Source: Triplophysa rosa
Taxonomy: Eukaryota > Chordata > Actinopteri > Cypriniformes > Nemacheilidae
NCBI RefSeq assembly: GCF_024868665.1
Contig: NC_079902.1
Coordinates: 15,717,154-15,781,153, forward strand
DNA length: 64,000 nt
Reading direction: 5' to 3'
Shown piece by piece: positions 1 to 11,036 of this stretch. The notes below the pieces were generated by a model. The model worked only from the letters and a program-made list of their open reading frames with translations. It ran no database searches and was not told where the DNA came from. Within the stretch, counting starts at the first letter, position 1, and each line of letters starts with the position of its first letter. A program made the translations under genes and the position numbers.

Positions 1-310
1 TAATACTTAGAGCTATAACCCAATGAGCATTAGTAATAGTGATGCATGCTTCCTATGATCACTCATCTGATAAACAATCGTTTCTGCTTTCGAGGAAGTG
101 ACATCAGTCAGTCGTCAGAAGTATAGTGGACAGGAAGGTCAGCTTTGTTTCTTTATTAGAGTTGAAGCCGATGGAAAGGGCCCTGTCAGGAAAGATCTGT
201 AATTTCTGTGACATTTCTATCTTCTCCTCATACACTCTCTCTCTCTCTCTGTTTCACATTCTCATGCTCTCTCTCTCTCACTTCCTCAAGTTACCCTGCC
301 TATGATGCAC

Positions 311-319
311 CACACACAC

Positions 320-391
<72 letters not shown>
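311..391. repeat. (CA)n microsatellite
   Basis: About 40 CA units with one interruption (CG at 323-324). Such length suggests it is polymorphic. The 66-residue open frame across it, with a poly-His/Thr end, is a repeat artefact. Confidence 0.98.
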
Positions 392-393
<2 letters not shown>

Positions 394-611
394 CAGGCTT
401 TGGAGTAACTAATGCCAGCACAAGTGTGGGAGTGCTGTTACACATTCATTTCAGCCACAAATCTGTCATCTTTCACAGAAGGAAAAGGGAGGTGGGACAG
501 GAACGAGGATAAAGAGAGTAAAAGCATCTTAAAAGGAAGTATTTGAAAGGCCACTTCACATTGCTGTGGTATATATTTTGATAAATTGTTTTTGTTTGTT
601 TTTAGCAATAT

Positions 612-834
612 CACGTGAGCAATGAAAATGAAAATTCGGACATCATGTACTCACCCTCTTGTCATTTTAAACCTGTATGACTTTTTTTCTGCAGATCACA
701 AAAGAAGATATTTTGAAGGACCTTGGTAACTGAACAACAGCGGTACCCATTGGTTGTGTGTCCATACAATAGAAGTCAATGGGTACTGATGCTGTTCAGT
801 ACAGAATTAAAATTTTTGTGTGAACCACCCTTTA
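612..834. mobile_element. Angel-like palindromic MITE, short form, degraded
   Basis: Left end ATGAAAATGAAAATTCGGA leads into ACTCACCCTCTTGTCA; the middle has CATACAATAGAAGTCAATGG; the right end GTGTGAACCACCCTTTAAA is the inverted counterpart. Outer bases on the left are mutated. Same family as the other foldback elements in the window. Confidence 0.7.
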
Positions 835-1537
835 AATATCACCAAATGAGTGATATTGCTTGTAATATTCAGTATGTGTTTTTCTTCCTTTTTTTTGTTC
901 GAGTGGGTGATGCATTTCTGATGGGAAATGACCCAAAACTTGTGGTCACACGATGTTACTTTTTCCTCTGATAGGTCGAGTTACTCATAAGGTATCTATT
1001 GCTCTCTCCCCCTCATGCTGAGAGTACAGTCTGTGGGCTGACTGGACAATGTCCACACTTTCATTTTTGGCCATGAAATTGTCTGGTTAAGAAAAGATGC
1101 TGAGTTTATTGATGCTGGGGGCCTATGAGCAATCTTGCACAAACGCACAGACACACACTATTAAACGCACACGTATCAGCAGGGATTTCGCAAGTGTGTG
1201 GAGAGAAGCTGGTTATTTGCTCTGTTTCTTTGGACCTGGGCTCTGGGTGGGGCTCTGTGCGCAGCTGAAAAAATAATCCAGATGAGACACAGAGGATGTG
1301 AATCTCACGAGTGTGGCTAATGTAGGAGGAACCCGGTTAGCTTTAGAGAGAGCAAAGCAACCGACCGCTACATGAAGTCATGCTCCTCTATTAACACAGA
1401 GACGCCCAGCAGGGCTCTGTGCTCCATTAGCATGTTTAACAATCCCAGCATTCTGTTCAAATCCACGGCAGATCACCCCACAGGAGTCACGTAGATCCTG
1501 CGTCAGCAGTCCTTTTTATGTATATACCTGATTGGAT

Positions 1538-1924
1538 TTAAAGAAACAGTTCACCCAAAAATGACAATTCTGTCTTCATTTACTCAACACAGAGAAAGAT
1601 ACTTGGAAGAATGCTTGTAACCAAACAGTTCTTGGCCACCATTGACTACCATTGTAGAAAACCTTGCTTTATAAATTTCATTGTTCTGCTGAACAGAGAA
1701 GAAGATTTTTTGAGAATGTAGGAAAGAAAACAGTTCTGGGGCACTTTTGACTATCTTGTAATTTTTCTACTATGGAAGTCAATGGTGGACAAGAACTGTT
1801 TGGTTACAAGCATTCTTCCAAATATCTTTCTCAGTGTTCATCAGAACTAAGAAATGTATACAGATTTGGAGCAACTCGAGGATGAGTAAATACATTTTTA
1901 TTTTTTGGTGAACTGTCCCTTTAA
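1538..1924. mobile_element. Angel-like palindromic MITE, long form
   Basis: TTTAAAGAAACAGTTCACCC at the left is mirrored by GGTGAACTGTCCCTTTAA at the right. Arms repeat the blocks GGAAGAATGCTTGTAACCAA and its inverse around a centre near 1730. Flanked by TTAA-type ends. Both arms carry ACAGTTC where most copies have ATAGTTC. Confidence 0.85.
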
Positions 1925-2873
1925 TTAAAGTCTGTGGAAGTGGGCTTGATAGAGTTTATATGTAGGATAAAAATGACTCAGTTTAAATGCTTTGAATTTG
2001 GCAGGCTCACAGGGTGTGTGGTGTTAAAAAACACAAAGTAGCTAAATCCCTGTGCTGAGGAGTATGATGAGTGGATTGTAAACGGAAATGAATTATGGGA
2101 TGCATCTGTCTTGGTGAAATTTGTTGGAGGAAAAAGTCACTGTGAATGTGTAAATTATGTTAATGAATCAACAGATGAGGCGAAATCGTTTGCCGTCCAA
2201 TTAACATTTTTACAGCAGATATGATAAGTTCTGACTGGTGGTTGTTAAACTCGCCACATTCTGTGACTAACCATTTGTTTGTTTATTGGCATGTGATACT
2301 CTTGCTGATTGGCTCATCATCCGAATGATGGATGCGCGATTAGCATATCCCTATAGCCAGACCGGACTTGCTGTATTTTGTTACAAGGGTAGTTTTAAAA
2401 CCCCATTGTGTGGTTTGGCACAGCCAACCTGCAGTAAATTTCTTTCTGCGCCATTGTGTCTTGTTTTCGCCAGATGATCACCCCGCTTTGAAATGCCGAT
2501 GCATCGTTCTACCTTCATCTCCTGAATAAAAAGCACAGAACTCTCTTTTCTCTGAAGAAACCGACATATTGTCACACGCAGATGGCCGACTAATGAATTG
2601 CAGAAAATAGAGCGTAGTTTCACAGAGACTCTCTCAATCAGGCGGTGGGCATGCTAGTTTATTAAATCACTGTTCATCAGAAGTTGGACCTGGTTCACCT
2701 GAACACCAGAGAGCTGGATGGTGGGGTGAAGCAGAAGGACCTTCTCAGTGATTGGCTGATGCAAAAGCAACTGAAGGAGAATTTAGATGACAAGAATGTA
2801 GATTTAGGAACACGTGGTTTCCTTTTCCACTCAGTTGTTATCAGTAAAATTGAAAACGATAACATAATGTAGC

Positions 2874-3322
2874 TTAAAGTGATAGTTCACCTGAAAATGA
2901 AAATTCTGTCATCATTTACTCACCCTCGAGTTGTTCCAAATTTGTATAAATGTATGTGTTTAGATGAATACAGAGAAAGATATTTGGAAGAATGCTTGTA
3001 ACCAAACAGTTCTTGGCCACCATTGACATGGTGGTCAATGGTGGCCAAGAACTGTTTGTAAAATAAAATTGACATAAAAATGACAATGGTAGTCAAAAGT
3101 GCCCCAGAACTGTTAGCTTTCCTACATTCTCAAAAAATCGTCTTCTCTGTTCAGCAGAACAATGAAATTTATAAAGTAAGGTTTTCTGCAATGGTAGTCA
3201 ATGGTGGCCAAGAACTGTTTGGTTACAAGCATCTTTCTCTGTGTTCATCCGAACAAAGAACAATTTGAGGGTGAGTAAAGACAGAATTTACTGTACAGTT
3301 TTGGGTGAACTGTTCCTTTAAG
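2874..3322. mobile_element. Angel-like palindromic MITE, long form, internally rearranged
   Basis: TTAAAGTGATAGTTCACCTG at left, GGGTGAACTGTTCCTTTAA at right. Inside, the block with GTCAATGGTGGCCAAGAACT occurs twice in the same orientation (near 3030 and 3195) next to an inverted copy near 3005, so the centre has been duplicated or partly inverted compared with 1538-1924. Confidence 0.82.
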
Positions 3323-3856
3323 GTGTAAATGGTACAAAACAAGGGCGACCCTCTAAATCTTGCTCTGAATTTGTCCTGCTTCTGCTCCAGAGAGCTTATT
3401 CGATGTGTTGATCTAAAGAAATGCTCATTCGGAAATAAATGTACAATTATGCCCGGTCCCCCACTGATGTACTTTAAACTGCGTTCTGTAAGCTTTATAC
3501 TATAATTACAGACTGTTTTTTCCTCAGAAGTGGATAAGAGCTTGGGTTATCAAATTCAGCCGTTGGTTAAATTGCACCCACCATTCTCTGTGTTTCATCC
3601 CAGGTGAAAGTTTAAGATGCCGAGTCATTATCTTACAATGGCTCAGGCTATTTTAGCAGCTTTTATTGTTGCCAGAAAATTGTGTTTCTCTTTCACTTCC
3701 AATTGCCCTGAAATGGAACACACAATCTAACGGAGTTTTACCGTTCACCCGAGATGTTATTGACTGTGTCTCATGGTCATTTCTGAGGGGCGGTGAGCGA
3801 GCCCCTGTTGAACTGTAACACTCCAGCGAAATGACTCCATGTTTTTTCCCCGACAG

Positions 3857-3951
3857 CAATTTTCCTGGGATCATTCCGGCTGCCTTATGAGGAGATCCGG
3901 GATATTGTGCTGGAGGTGGATGAGGAGAGGCTAAGTGAAGCGCTAATCCAG
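3857..3951 (+). CDS. diaph2: diaph2-like formin, FH2 exon A (95 bp)
   Basis: Internal exon of a diaphanous-related formin, a Rho-effector that nucleates and elongates unbranched actin filaments in the cytoplasm. The acceptor CCCCGACAG ends at 3856 and the donor GTGAGT starts at 3952. The first two bases (CA) finish a codon begun in the previous exon; then 31 full codons run from IFLGSFRLPYEE to LSEALIQ and end in phase 0. This is the FH2 stretch in which diaphanous proteins have an IFLGS-R-PYE block followed by ILEV-E--LSEALIQ. From memory the wording is closest to DIAPH2, with DIAPH3 next and DIAPH1 more distant. No stop or frameshift. The exon that should precede it was not found in 1-3856, so that intron is at least 3.8 kb. 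Confidence 0.88.
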
Positions 3952-5125
3952 GTGAGTTGTGTGTGCATAGGCACTTTCCCATAATGCAGCTTGATCCCCA
4001 TTTGAAACCTTTATCCGCTCACAGGGAGATGTGTGAAATTCAGAACACAATCACATCCAGCACTAGAAATCTTTGGATTTTTGGGTTGCAAACAAGCGTG
4101 TGCGACTTGTATACCAAACATCACCCTGTAACACAGATTTGTGTTTGAAAGCTAGACGTTCTCCTTAGAAACTTTGATTTAGTTTGCGAAGCTTTTTACG
4201 TTTGTGTTTGCACAGAGATTTGTCATGCCTGCGGATGACTGTGTGCGTTTGAATGGCTTCATTAAAAAGGCGCCTTTGATGCCAGGCAGACCTTCATTTA
4301 CTATAGTCGGCCCGCTCTCATTCACTTAGGCTGCAGGAAGCTCCACTTTCACTCTCATAAAAGCTGCTTTGGGACAAGACTTGGCAAAAGTCCTGCCGCC
4401 CCACCCTCCCTCCCACCGTCCTTTGTCTTACAGGCAAGATTGATGATCCTTCAAAAGGCTCTTCACGCCCTGACTGTCTCTGTGGTTTTTGTTCATCTTA
4501 AACGTGGTAATTGCAAATGGCGTGTGTTTTCTGAGCTAAAGATACCTCGGCTGTCTGTAAAAGAGTTGATCTCATTTACATTAGACCACCCTTTTCCTCA
4601 CGAGCCTGCCCCTCTGTAACCCTCAAAGCCTCTGGTGGCTTTTTCTTTGCTGTGAGTTAGGAAGATTTGAAAACGTCGACTCTATCTCACACTTAACACG
4701 CTAGGGGAATTGAGACTTTTACCTCTCAAATGATTGGGCAGCTTCCAGTAATCCCCGTAATTCATCTCTTCTATTTGTCTATATAGTGAGAGCTCAAGGA
4801 GTTTAGCTCTTTTCTGACGTTTTTTCCCCCTCATATTTCAAAGCCTTGAAAAATGTGGATGAGATAAGGGATATTTAGATGTCCTGGTCCACGTTGGGCC
4901 TTTCTTAGCGGTTACTGGGAGCAGAGATGACCTTTAATTGCCAGGTGGTTTGGGCTGGGTGTGCGGCATCTGAACCCGGGTGACAGCCCTGTCGCTCTTT
5001 ACAGAAGCAGAAGAGCTAAAGTGATGACCTTTTCCCACATTCAGCTGCGCTTTATAGAGGAGACTCATCTGTCAGGTCTGCAAACCTCCTTCCCTTGTCT
5101 CTATTCTCGGTTTCATCCTTCTTTT

Positions 5126-5126
5126 G

Positions 5127-5152
<26 letters not shown>
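5126..5152. repeat. (CT)n microsatellite
   Basis: Uninterrupted CT dinucleotides followed by an imperfect GTCTCT end. Confidence 0.9.
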
Positions 5153-5158
<6 letters not shown>

Positions 5159-6761
5159 ATGGCGCGCAGTCAAAGCAGCCTCTTCACCGGTATCACCTTC
5201 ATCACATCATCCTCATCCCTTGAACTTAAATAGCCAATGCATTATATCTCTGTACTGTACAGGTTCTGTTTCATGTCTTTGCACAATAATCGTATAGACT
5301 TTCTAGTGGCTATGTGACTGGATGTGGTGTGGTGGTAATGCCTTAGTCGTGCTGATGGGATGTCTGCGTGAGAGCCTGATGTTTTTTCTCTAGCCTCTTC
5401 TAGGTTACGAACAGGTATTGCTGCTCTACCTTGACATCTTTCACAATGTTTCAAAGAAATGTCAAGTCTCCGATCAGGAGCGACAGCTCGATGAGTGTGA
5501 ATGACCTAGTGGTCACACTTTGGATTCGGACTGGCCATTTCATAGAAAACAAGTCCAGTCAAATTGTATTGTACCACAAAGGAATTGGTTTGATGGTAGA
5601 ATATTTTGAAAGTAACGCAATTTGTTTATAAATCATAAATGATGACACTATTTATTACAAAAACTAAAATGTATCAAAATGTAATGTAATGTCATTTTGG
5701 CTTTTTTTCTAACATAACTGTAAAAATGAAATATGTATATTTTATAGTTAACAATTGTGGTCTCCAGGTATTGCATAAAGCCAAAAAATGTTCAAGGGGA
5801 TTGCTATTCATGTCGGTTCTGAATTAGTAAATTCTATTATTTTTGGGCAATGATACTGGAAAATAATCCAAGGTAAAGAAGATTCAAGTTGAGCGTATTG
5901 AAGAAGAAAAGGAATTTCACCAAAAAAGTGAAGGCTGTGTTGCTAAACAGTCGTGTTTAAGATGTTGGTTGCACTCCATCTTTCACATACTCCTGTAGCT
6001 CCATCAGTTCATACGCGTGATGCACAGATCTGTAAACCTCAGCACGCTTGCCAGCATGTAGCATCCATACAGCAGGCGCGTGAAGCCTCTCATCTATCGC
6101 TTGCCTGCACAGCCAAGCACTCAGTCACTTAACTATTCTATTGTCTGGTGAAAAATGCAATGCCTCACTCAGCCTCTCTCTCTGACAGGAATGAAGCTTA
6201 GCCACTCTTTTATTTGTATTTTTTGGCTCGGTCCTTCTTTTCTATTCTTTATTTATATATTTTTTTAGTTCGTCTTGCTTTGTGGATGTCATTTCACATT
6301 TTCTCATCATGCAAGCAAAGAACCGCCAACCCACTTGACAACAAAGAGTCCGCAAAACAATCAGATAAAAAGCTTTTATTATAGTCACTGGTCCAGGCAA
6401 AGGTCTCCATGAAAAAGGCAGACGTGCTGACAAAGACCTATTGTAGACGTGCACAGACAGAGGAGAAGGAGATTGAAGACTGGGTGCGTGCAGAGGAGAC
6501 CACACTCTGTATGCCCATTCTGTGTTTGTGCCCCTTGTGTGTTGTTCAGAACGCTTGCTTCGCAGCTTCAGTGCAGCCAGGTTTAGCCACGCTTTGCTTT
6601 GTTTGGCCCAACAGTGAGGTCACAACACGAAGGACTCTGCTCCTTGCAAATCTTGTTATACCTTTATTGTCCCTATATAAGTACAGGTCAGTTTTTCTTT
6701 TATTCATAACACTGAGTTCGACAGCTGCATGTGTCCTGCTGTGGTTGTTAAGAACCAGAAA

Positions 6762-6764
<3 letters not shown>

Positions 6765-6801
<37 letters not shown>
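6765..6801. repeat. (AT)n microsatellite at a transposon border
   Basis: Perfect TA run that directly precedes the CAGGTGCTGG terminus of the Tc1-like element; the last TA doubles as the target duplication. TA-rich tracts are natural Tc1 targets. Confidence 0.92.
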
Positions 6802-6804
<3 letters not shown>

Positions 6805-7116
6805 GTGCTGGTCATATAATTAGAATATCATCAAAAAGTTGATTTATTTCACTAATTCCATTCAAAAAGTGAAACTTGTATATTATATTCATTCATTACA
6901 CAGACTGATATATTTCAAATGTTTATTTCTTTTAATTTGATGATTATAACTGACAACTAATGAAAACCCAAATTCAGTATCTCAGAAAATTAGAATATTA
7001 CTTAAGACCAATACAAAGAAAGGATTTTTAGAAATCTTGGCCAACTGAAAAGTATGAACATGAAAGTATGAACATGTACAGCACTCAATACTTAGTTGGG
7101 GCTCCTTTTGCCTGAA

Positions 7117-7719
7117 TTACTGCAGCAATGCGGCGTGGCATGGAGTGATCAGTCTGTGGCACTGCTCAGGTGTTATGAGAGCCCAGGTTGCTCTGATAGT
7201 GGCCTTCAGCTCTTCTGCATTGTTGGGTCTGGCATATCGCATCTTCCTCTTCACAATACCCCATAGATTTTCTATGGGGTTAAGGTCAGGGAGTTTGCTG
7301 GCCAATTAAGAACAGGGATACCATGGTCCTTAAACCAGGTACTGGTAGCTTTGGCACTGTGTGCAGGTGCCAAGTCCTGTTGGAAAATGAAATCTGCATC
7401 TCCATAAAGTTGGTCAGCAGCAGGAAGCATGAAGTGCTCTAAAACTTCCTGGTATACGGCTGCGTTGACCTTGGACCTCAGAAAACACAGTGGACCAACA
7501 CCAGCAGATGACATGGCACCCCAAACCATCACTGACTGTGGAAACTTTACACTGGACCTCAAGCAACGTGGATTCTGTGCCTCTCCTCTCTTCCTCCAGA
7601 CTCTGGGACCCTGATTTCCAAAGGAAATGCAAAATTTACTTTCATCAGAGAACATAACTTTGGACCACTCAGCAGCAGTCCAGTCCTTTTTGTCTTTAGC
7701 CCAGGCGAGACGCTTCTGA
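7117..7719 (-). pseudogene. Tc1-like transposase fragment, minus strand (catalytic domain)
   Basis: Read on the minus strand from about 7719 down, the frame starts in RKHQKRLAWAKDKKDW and passes the first catalytic Asp (MFSDESKF), then VMVWGAMSSAG, then the second Asp (FQQDLAPAHSAK), then the region of the third acidic residue (PIENLWGIVKRK). It lacks the N-terminal DNA-binding half. Two one-base deletions relative to the other arm break the frame, near 7294 (PANS-LTLTP instead of PANSPDLNP) and near 7147 (RLI-TPCH instead of RLIDSMP). Residues upstream of RKHQKR in the open frame are antisense of the right arm and not transposase. Confidence 0.88.
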
Positions 7720-8066
7720 TGCTTCCTGCTGCTGACCAACTTTATGGAGATGCAGATTTCATTTTCCAACAGGACTTGGCACCTGCACACAGTGCCAAAG
7801 CTACCAGTACCTGGTTTAAGGACCATGGTATCCCTGTTCTTAATTGGCCAGCAAACTCGCCTGACCTTAACCCCATAGAAAATCTATGGGGTATTGTGAA
7901 GAGGAAGATGCGATATGCCAGACCCAACAATGCAGAAGAGCTGAAGGCCACTATCAGAGCAACCTGGCCTCTCATAACACCTGAGCAGTGCCACAGACTG
8001 ATCGACTCCATGCCACGCCGCATTGCTGCAGTAATTCAGGCAAAAGGAGCCCCAACTAAGTATTGA
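7719..8066 (+). pseudogene. Tc1-like transposase C-terminal third, plus strand
   Basis: An open frame of 115 codons from MLPAADQLYGDADF to GAPTKY. It contains the second catalytic Asp in FQQDLAPAHSAKAT, the PDLNPIENLWGIVK block with the acidic third residue, and the natural C-terminus. It is the mirror copy of the minus-strand fragment and is still in frame throughout. The initial ATG is internal to the family protein (EHFMLPAAD), at the inversion junction. Alone it lacks the first catalytic Asp and the DNA-binding domain, so it cannot transpose. Confidence 0.88.
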
Positions 8067-8401
8067 GTGCTGTACATGCTCATACTTTTCATGTTCATAC
8101 TTTTCAGTTGGCCAAGATTTCTAAAAATCCTTTCTTTGTATTGGTCTTAAGTAATATTCTAATTTTCTGAGATACTGAATTTAGGATTTTCATTAGTTGT
8201 CAGTTATAATCATCAAATTAAAAGAAATAAACATTTGAAATATATCAGTCTGTGTGTAATGAATTAATATAATATACAAGTTTCACTTTTTGAATGGAAT
8301 TAGTGAAATAAATCAACTTTTTGATGATATTCTAATTATATGACCAACACCTGTATACTGTATATTATGTTTGTTTATATATAGCCGCAGGAACGCTTAA
8401 G

Positions 8402-8855
8402 AGACTATTCCAAATTTGTATTTATTCAGCATTTCTAGATGTATTGTGGCCATTCCAGTCCAGTGTCTGTTGAATTTCAACAACATCAAAACTTAGGAGT
8501 GACATACCGTAGTCATCCAACAGCAATGTGAAAGACTGACAGCATGTCAAGACGCATGAAAACTGGTTATCACATAAGAAAATCATTGAACTTTTCCTAA
8601 ACACATGTACAAATATTAATGTTGTATTGGTTAAAATTGAACTTATTAACTTTGCAGTGTTTGATGTCTGAAAAAATACAGAGCATCTTTTCTGTTATTT
8701 TGTTTTTATGTTTTAAAACGTTGTTTAATGAGTCCATCTTTAAAAAGTTTTTTAATAATGTTTTTATTCAAAGTTTGTGAGAAATATTGTTAGTAGTTCA
8801 TAGAATGAAACGAAAATGATCATTTTACCTACCCACACACCCATATATAGTAAAT
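8402..8855. repeat. Dispersed repeat copy A (partner at 54715-55116, inverted)
   Basis: Shares a core of about 160 bp with the reverse complement of 54962-55116, including the identical block ATGTATTGTGGCCATTCCAG and TCATCCAACAGCAATG. Weaker similarity continues through CAGAGCAT and ATGATCATTTTACCTA to about 8855. I see no terminal repeats or reading frame. Family not recognised. It begins 48 bp after the Tc1-like element ends. Confidence 0.75.
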
Positions 8856-10324
8856 GTACATATATAATGTTTTTATTCATTTATTTTTGAGTACTTGAAA
8901 AGTAAAACCTACATGTGTCCTATGGTGTGATGAAGCAAAAATGTAGAAAACAAACTGTTAATAATATATTCTTTTTTATTATTAATAAGTTAGAACAATT
9001 GTTTGATGCTTCCTTTAAACTGCTAGGCATCGCTAATGCAATCTTTATGGGACTAAAGAAAGTAGAATCGAATTTGGAACCAGAATCATTAAATTTCTTA
9101 CAAATCCCATTCCTATTCATGAGACTGTATGTGTGAAGATAAGTGTGCAGGTTTCTAACTCCTTAAGGAAAACCGTAGACACATTTTAGATATGGCTAAG
9201 CCTATGTAATCAGTTTAGACGATAATTAGAGGAACAAATGCTGGGATGGCTCATTCACTGCTGGGGAGTATGTATCTTAAGTTTGCGTCCTCCAGTGGTG
9301 TCTTAATCTCTCGAAGTACCCTCCGCACCCCTCTGGGAAGGCTTTAATGCGGGGATAGTGGTTTTTGGTTCAATGCCCTTGTATCGCTGATGCCAAAAGC
9401 ACACTGAAGCCAAAACCCAGAACAATGCAGATATCATTAATAAGCTCTCAGAGGGTCTGTCTCTCACTGAAATAATGCACCAGTGGCATTATAGCGTGCT
9501 GAGGATGGGACAATATACAGTACAAATTCAATGTGAATTAACAGACCACGCTATGATGTCAATGCAATATAATGATGAAGTACGTGAGGACTTTGTGGCC
9601 ATGTGCAGGAGACAATGGACTACTGCTCAGTCATGGACAGATTTATTATTTATTTCCCGACAAGAGTTGTACACTGCCCTGGAGCAAAATTTTATCTTTT
9701 GAATTCTATTAAGCTTTTACATCCGCAACATATTCAAGATGGACTCGACCTTTGCGCTCCACATATAGCCGTGTGGTGTAATGAACGCTAATCGCTTTCA
9801 TTTGAAAATGACCCACTGCACGTCTCATCTAAGCTCACACTCTCTCATTACAGCGAGGCTAACCTCAACTCAACTCGGTTAATCTATTTGGTGAAAGGCC
9901 TGGAGAAAATAGCATTGTGCGCTTTGATAGTTCTGCATTGGCTTTGAGTGCTCGTTCTTCTTTTTGAAGTTCACTAAAATATCAGTGTATCTATAATTGG
10001 GCATTTTGTTAAATACTGCATTTAAGACTTGGCCTGATGAAGTGCTGTTAATTACTATTCAGATCTCTGATCTCATTAGGTTCGCAGATGTCTGTGTGAA
10101 ACTTCATTAATGCATGTGCTGGATGCAAAACCATTTATCAATCGCATACAAGCCGTGATGTTTATTTAGCATTGCTAATATTTTTTATCTATATATAGTG
10201 TAATCTGTATGAATAGTCAAATAGGCAATTCATTGAATTTAATTGAGATTATGGTGCAAATATTGTGTATATTGTTGTGTGTCAGATTTTTGATTTAGAA
10301 GCTTTTCTTCTTTGTTGTTACATT

Positions 10325-10425
10325 AACGATCTTTATACCACGGGGCTGTTGAATGCTTCAATCTGATTGGTTGACAAACGTTCTATGGGTATGCATTAAC
10401 TTTCGGTAAATGCACACCTATGAAG
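10325..10425. repeat. Fragment of an interspersed fish repeat (tentative)
   Basis: GGCTGTTGAATGCTTCAATC, then TGATTGGTTGACAAACGTTC and GCACACCTATGAAGG resemble a common cyprinid DNA-transposon fragment I recall. No termini could be defined. Confidence 0.4.
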
Positions 10426-10506
10426 GTGTTCCAGGTCTGCTGACCGCATTAAAGTTCCATATCACTTCGCCAAGTTTAAACAACAGAAAGGTTATACTAT
10501 AACCCT

Positions 10507-10600
10507 GTGGTTCTCAACCCTGGCCCGCGAGATCCATTTTCCTGCCGAGTTTAGCCCCAGCTCTGATAAAACACACTTGAACAAGCTAATCAGCGGCATC
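10507..10600. repeat. Fragment of an interspersed repeat (GTGGTTCTCAACCCTGG type)
   Basis: TGTGGTTCTCAACCCTGGCC followed by GAGTTTAGCCCCAGCTCTGA and AACACACTTGAACAAGCTAA is a wording often met in cyprinid genomes as one arm of a small DNA transposon. The second arm is not seen. Confidence 0.5.
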
Positions 10601-11036
10601 AGTAACAGATGCTTACATAGTCAATAAGCAACACTTAAGCAACAGAATTTTTAGTATTGCAAAAATAAATAAATGGCAAATAGTATTATTTTGACACATC
10701 CCTCTGTATATAAAATCACCCCAAAATTGTAATTTCAGTATTGGACTTGCAATTAAGGTATAAATTGATCAGTAATCAGTTTTTTTTATTTCAGAGTAAA
10801 AATGTTTCTACAAATAAGTCAGAATTTATTAGTTATTAAACACAAAATAATTGTTTACCTGTTTATTCAGCTTCCGCAAGTCAGTATTTACTAGATGCAC
10901 ATTTGGCATCACTTACAGCTTCGAGCCTGCGTAAATATAATAGCTCTCTTTTAGCCTTGCTAATCTAAGATTTTTGTCATTTGTAATCATGTTTTGTACA
11001 TTTTTATTAATTTTTTTAAGATTAAAGAGTTGTTCT

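Larger units (their letters stand above)
1..3856 (+). other. diaph2-like intron, 3' part
   Basis: Intron upstream of FH2 exon A, 5' end outside the window. It holds a CT tract (234-280), a long CA microsatellite, and three Angel-like foldback elements. The remainder (about 840-1537, 1925-2870 and 3323-3856) shows no gene, RNA or recognised repeat. The short open frames in it have no recognisable family. Confidence 0.7.
6802..8353. mobile_element. Tc1/mariner element rebuilt as a large inverted repeat
   Basis: Element of 1552 bp flanked by TA on both sides (6800-6801 and 8354-8355), as expected of Tc1/mariner insertion. The left arm 6802-7430 is the near-perfect reverse complement of the right arm 7719-8353; a single-copy spacer 7431-7718 lies between. 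Each arm includes the terminal CAGGTG(C/T)TGGTCATATAAT, an untranslated part, and the same C-terminal third of a DDE transposase, converging from the centre outwards. The N-terminal helix-turn-helix part of the gene is absent, so no complete transposase can be made. Arms differ by few substitutions and small indels. A normal Tc1 element has one gene between short or about 200-bp TIRs; here the TIRs extend over 630 bp into coding sequence. Confidence 0.9.
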
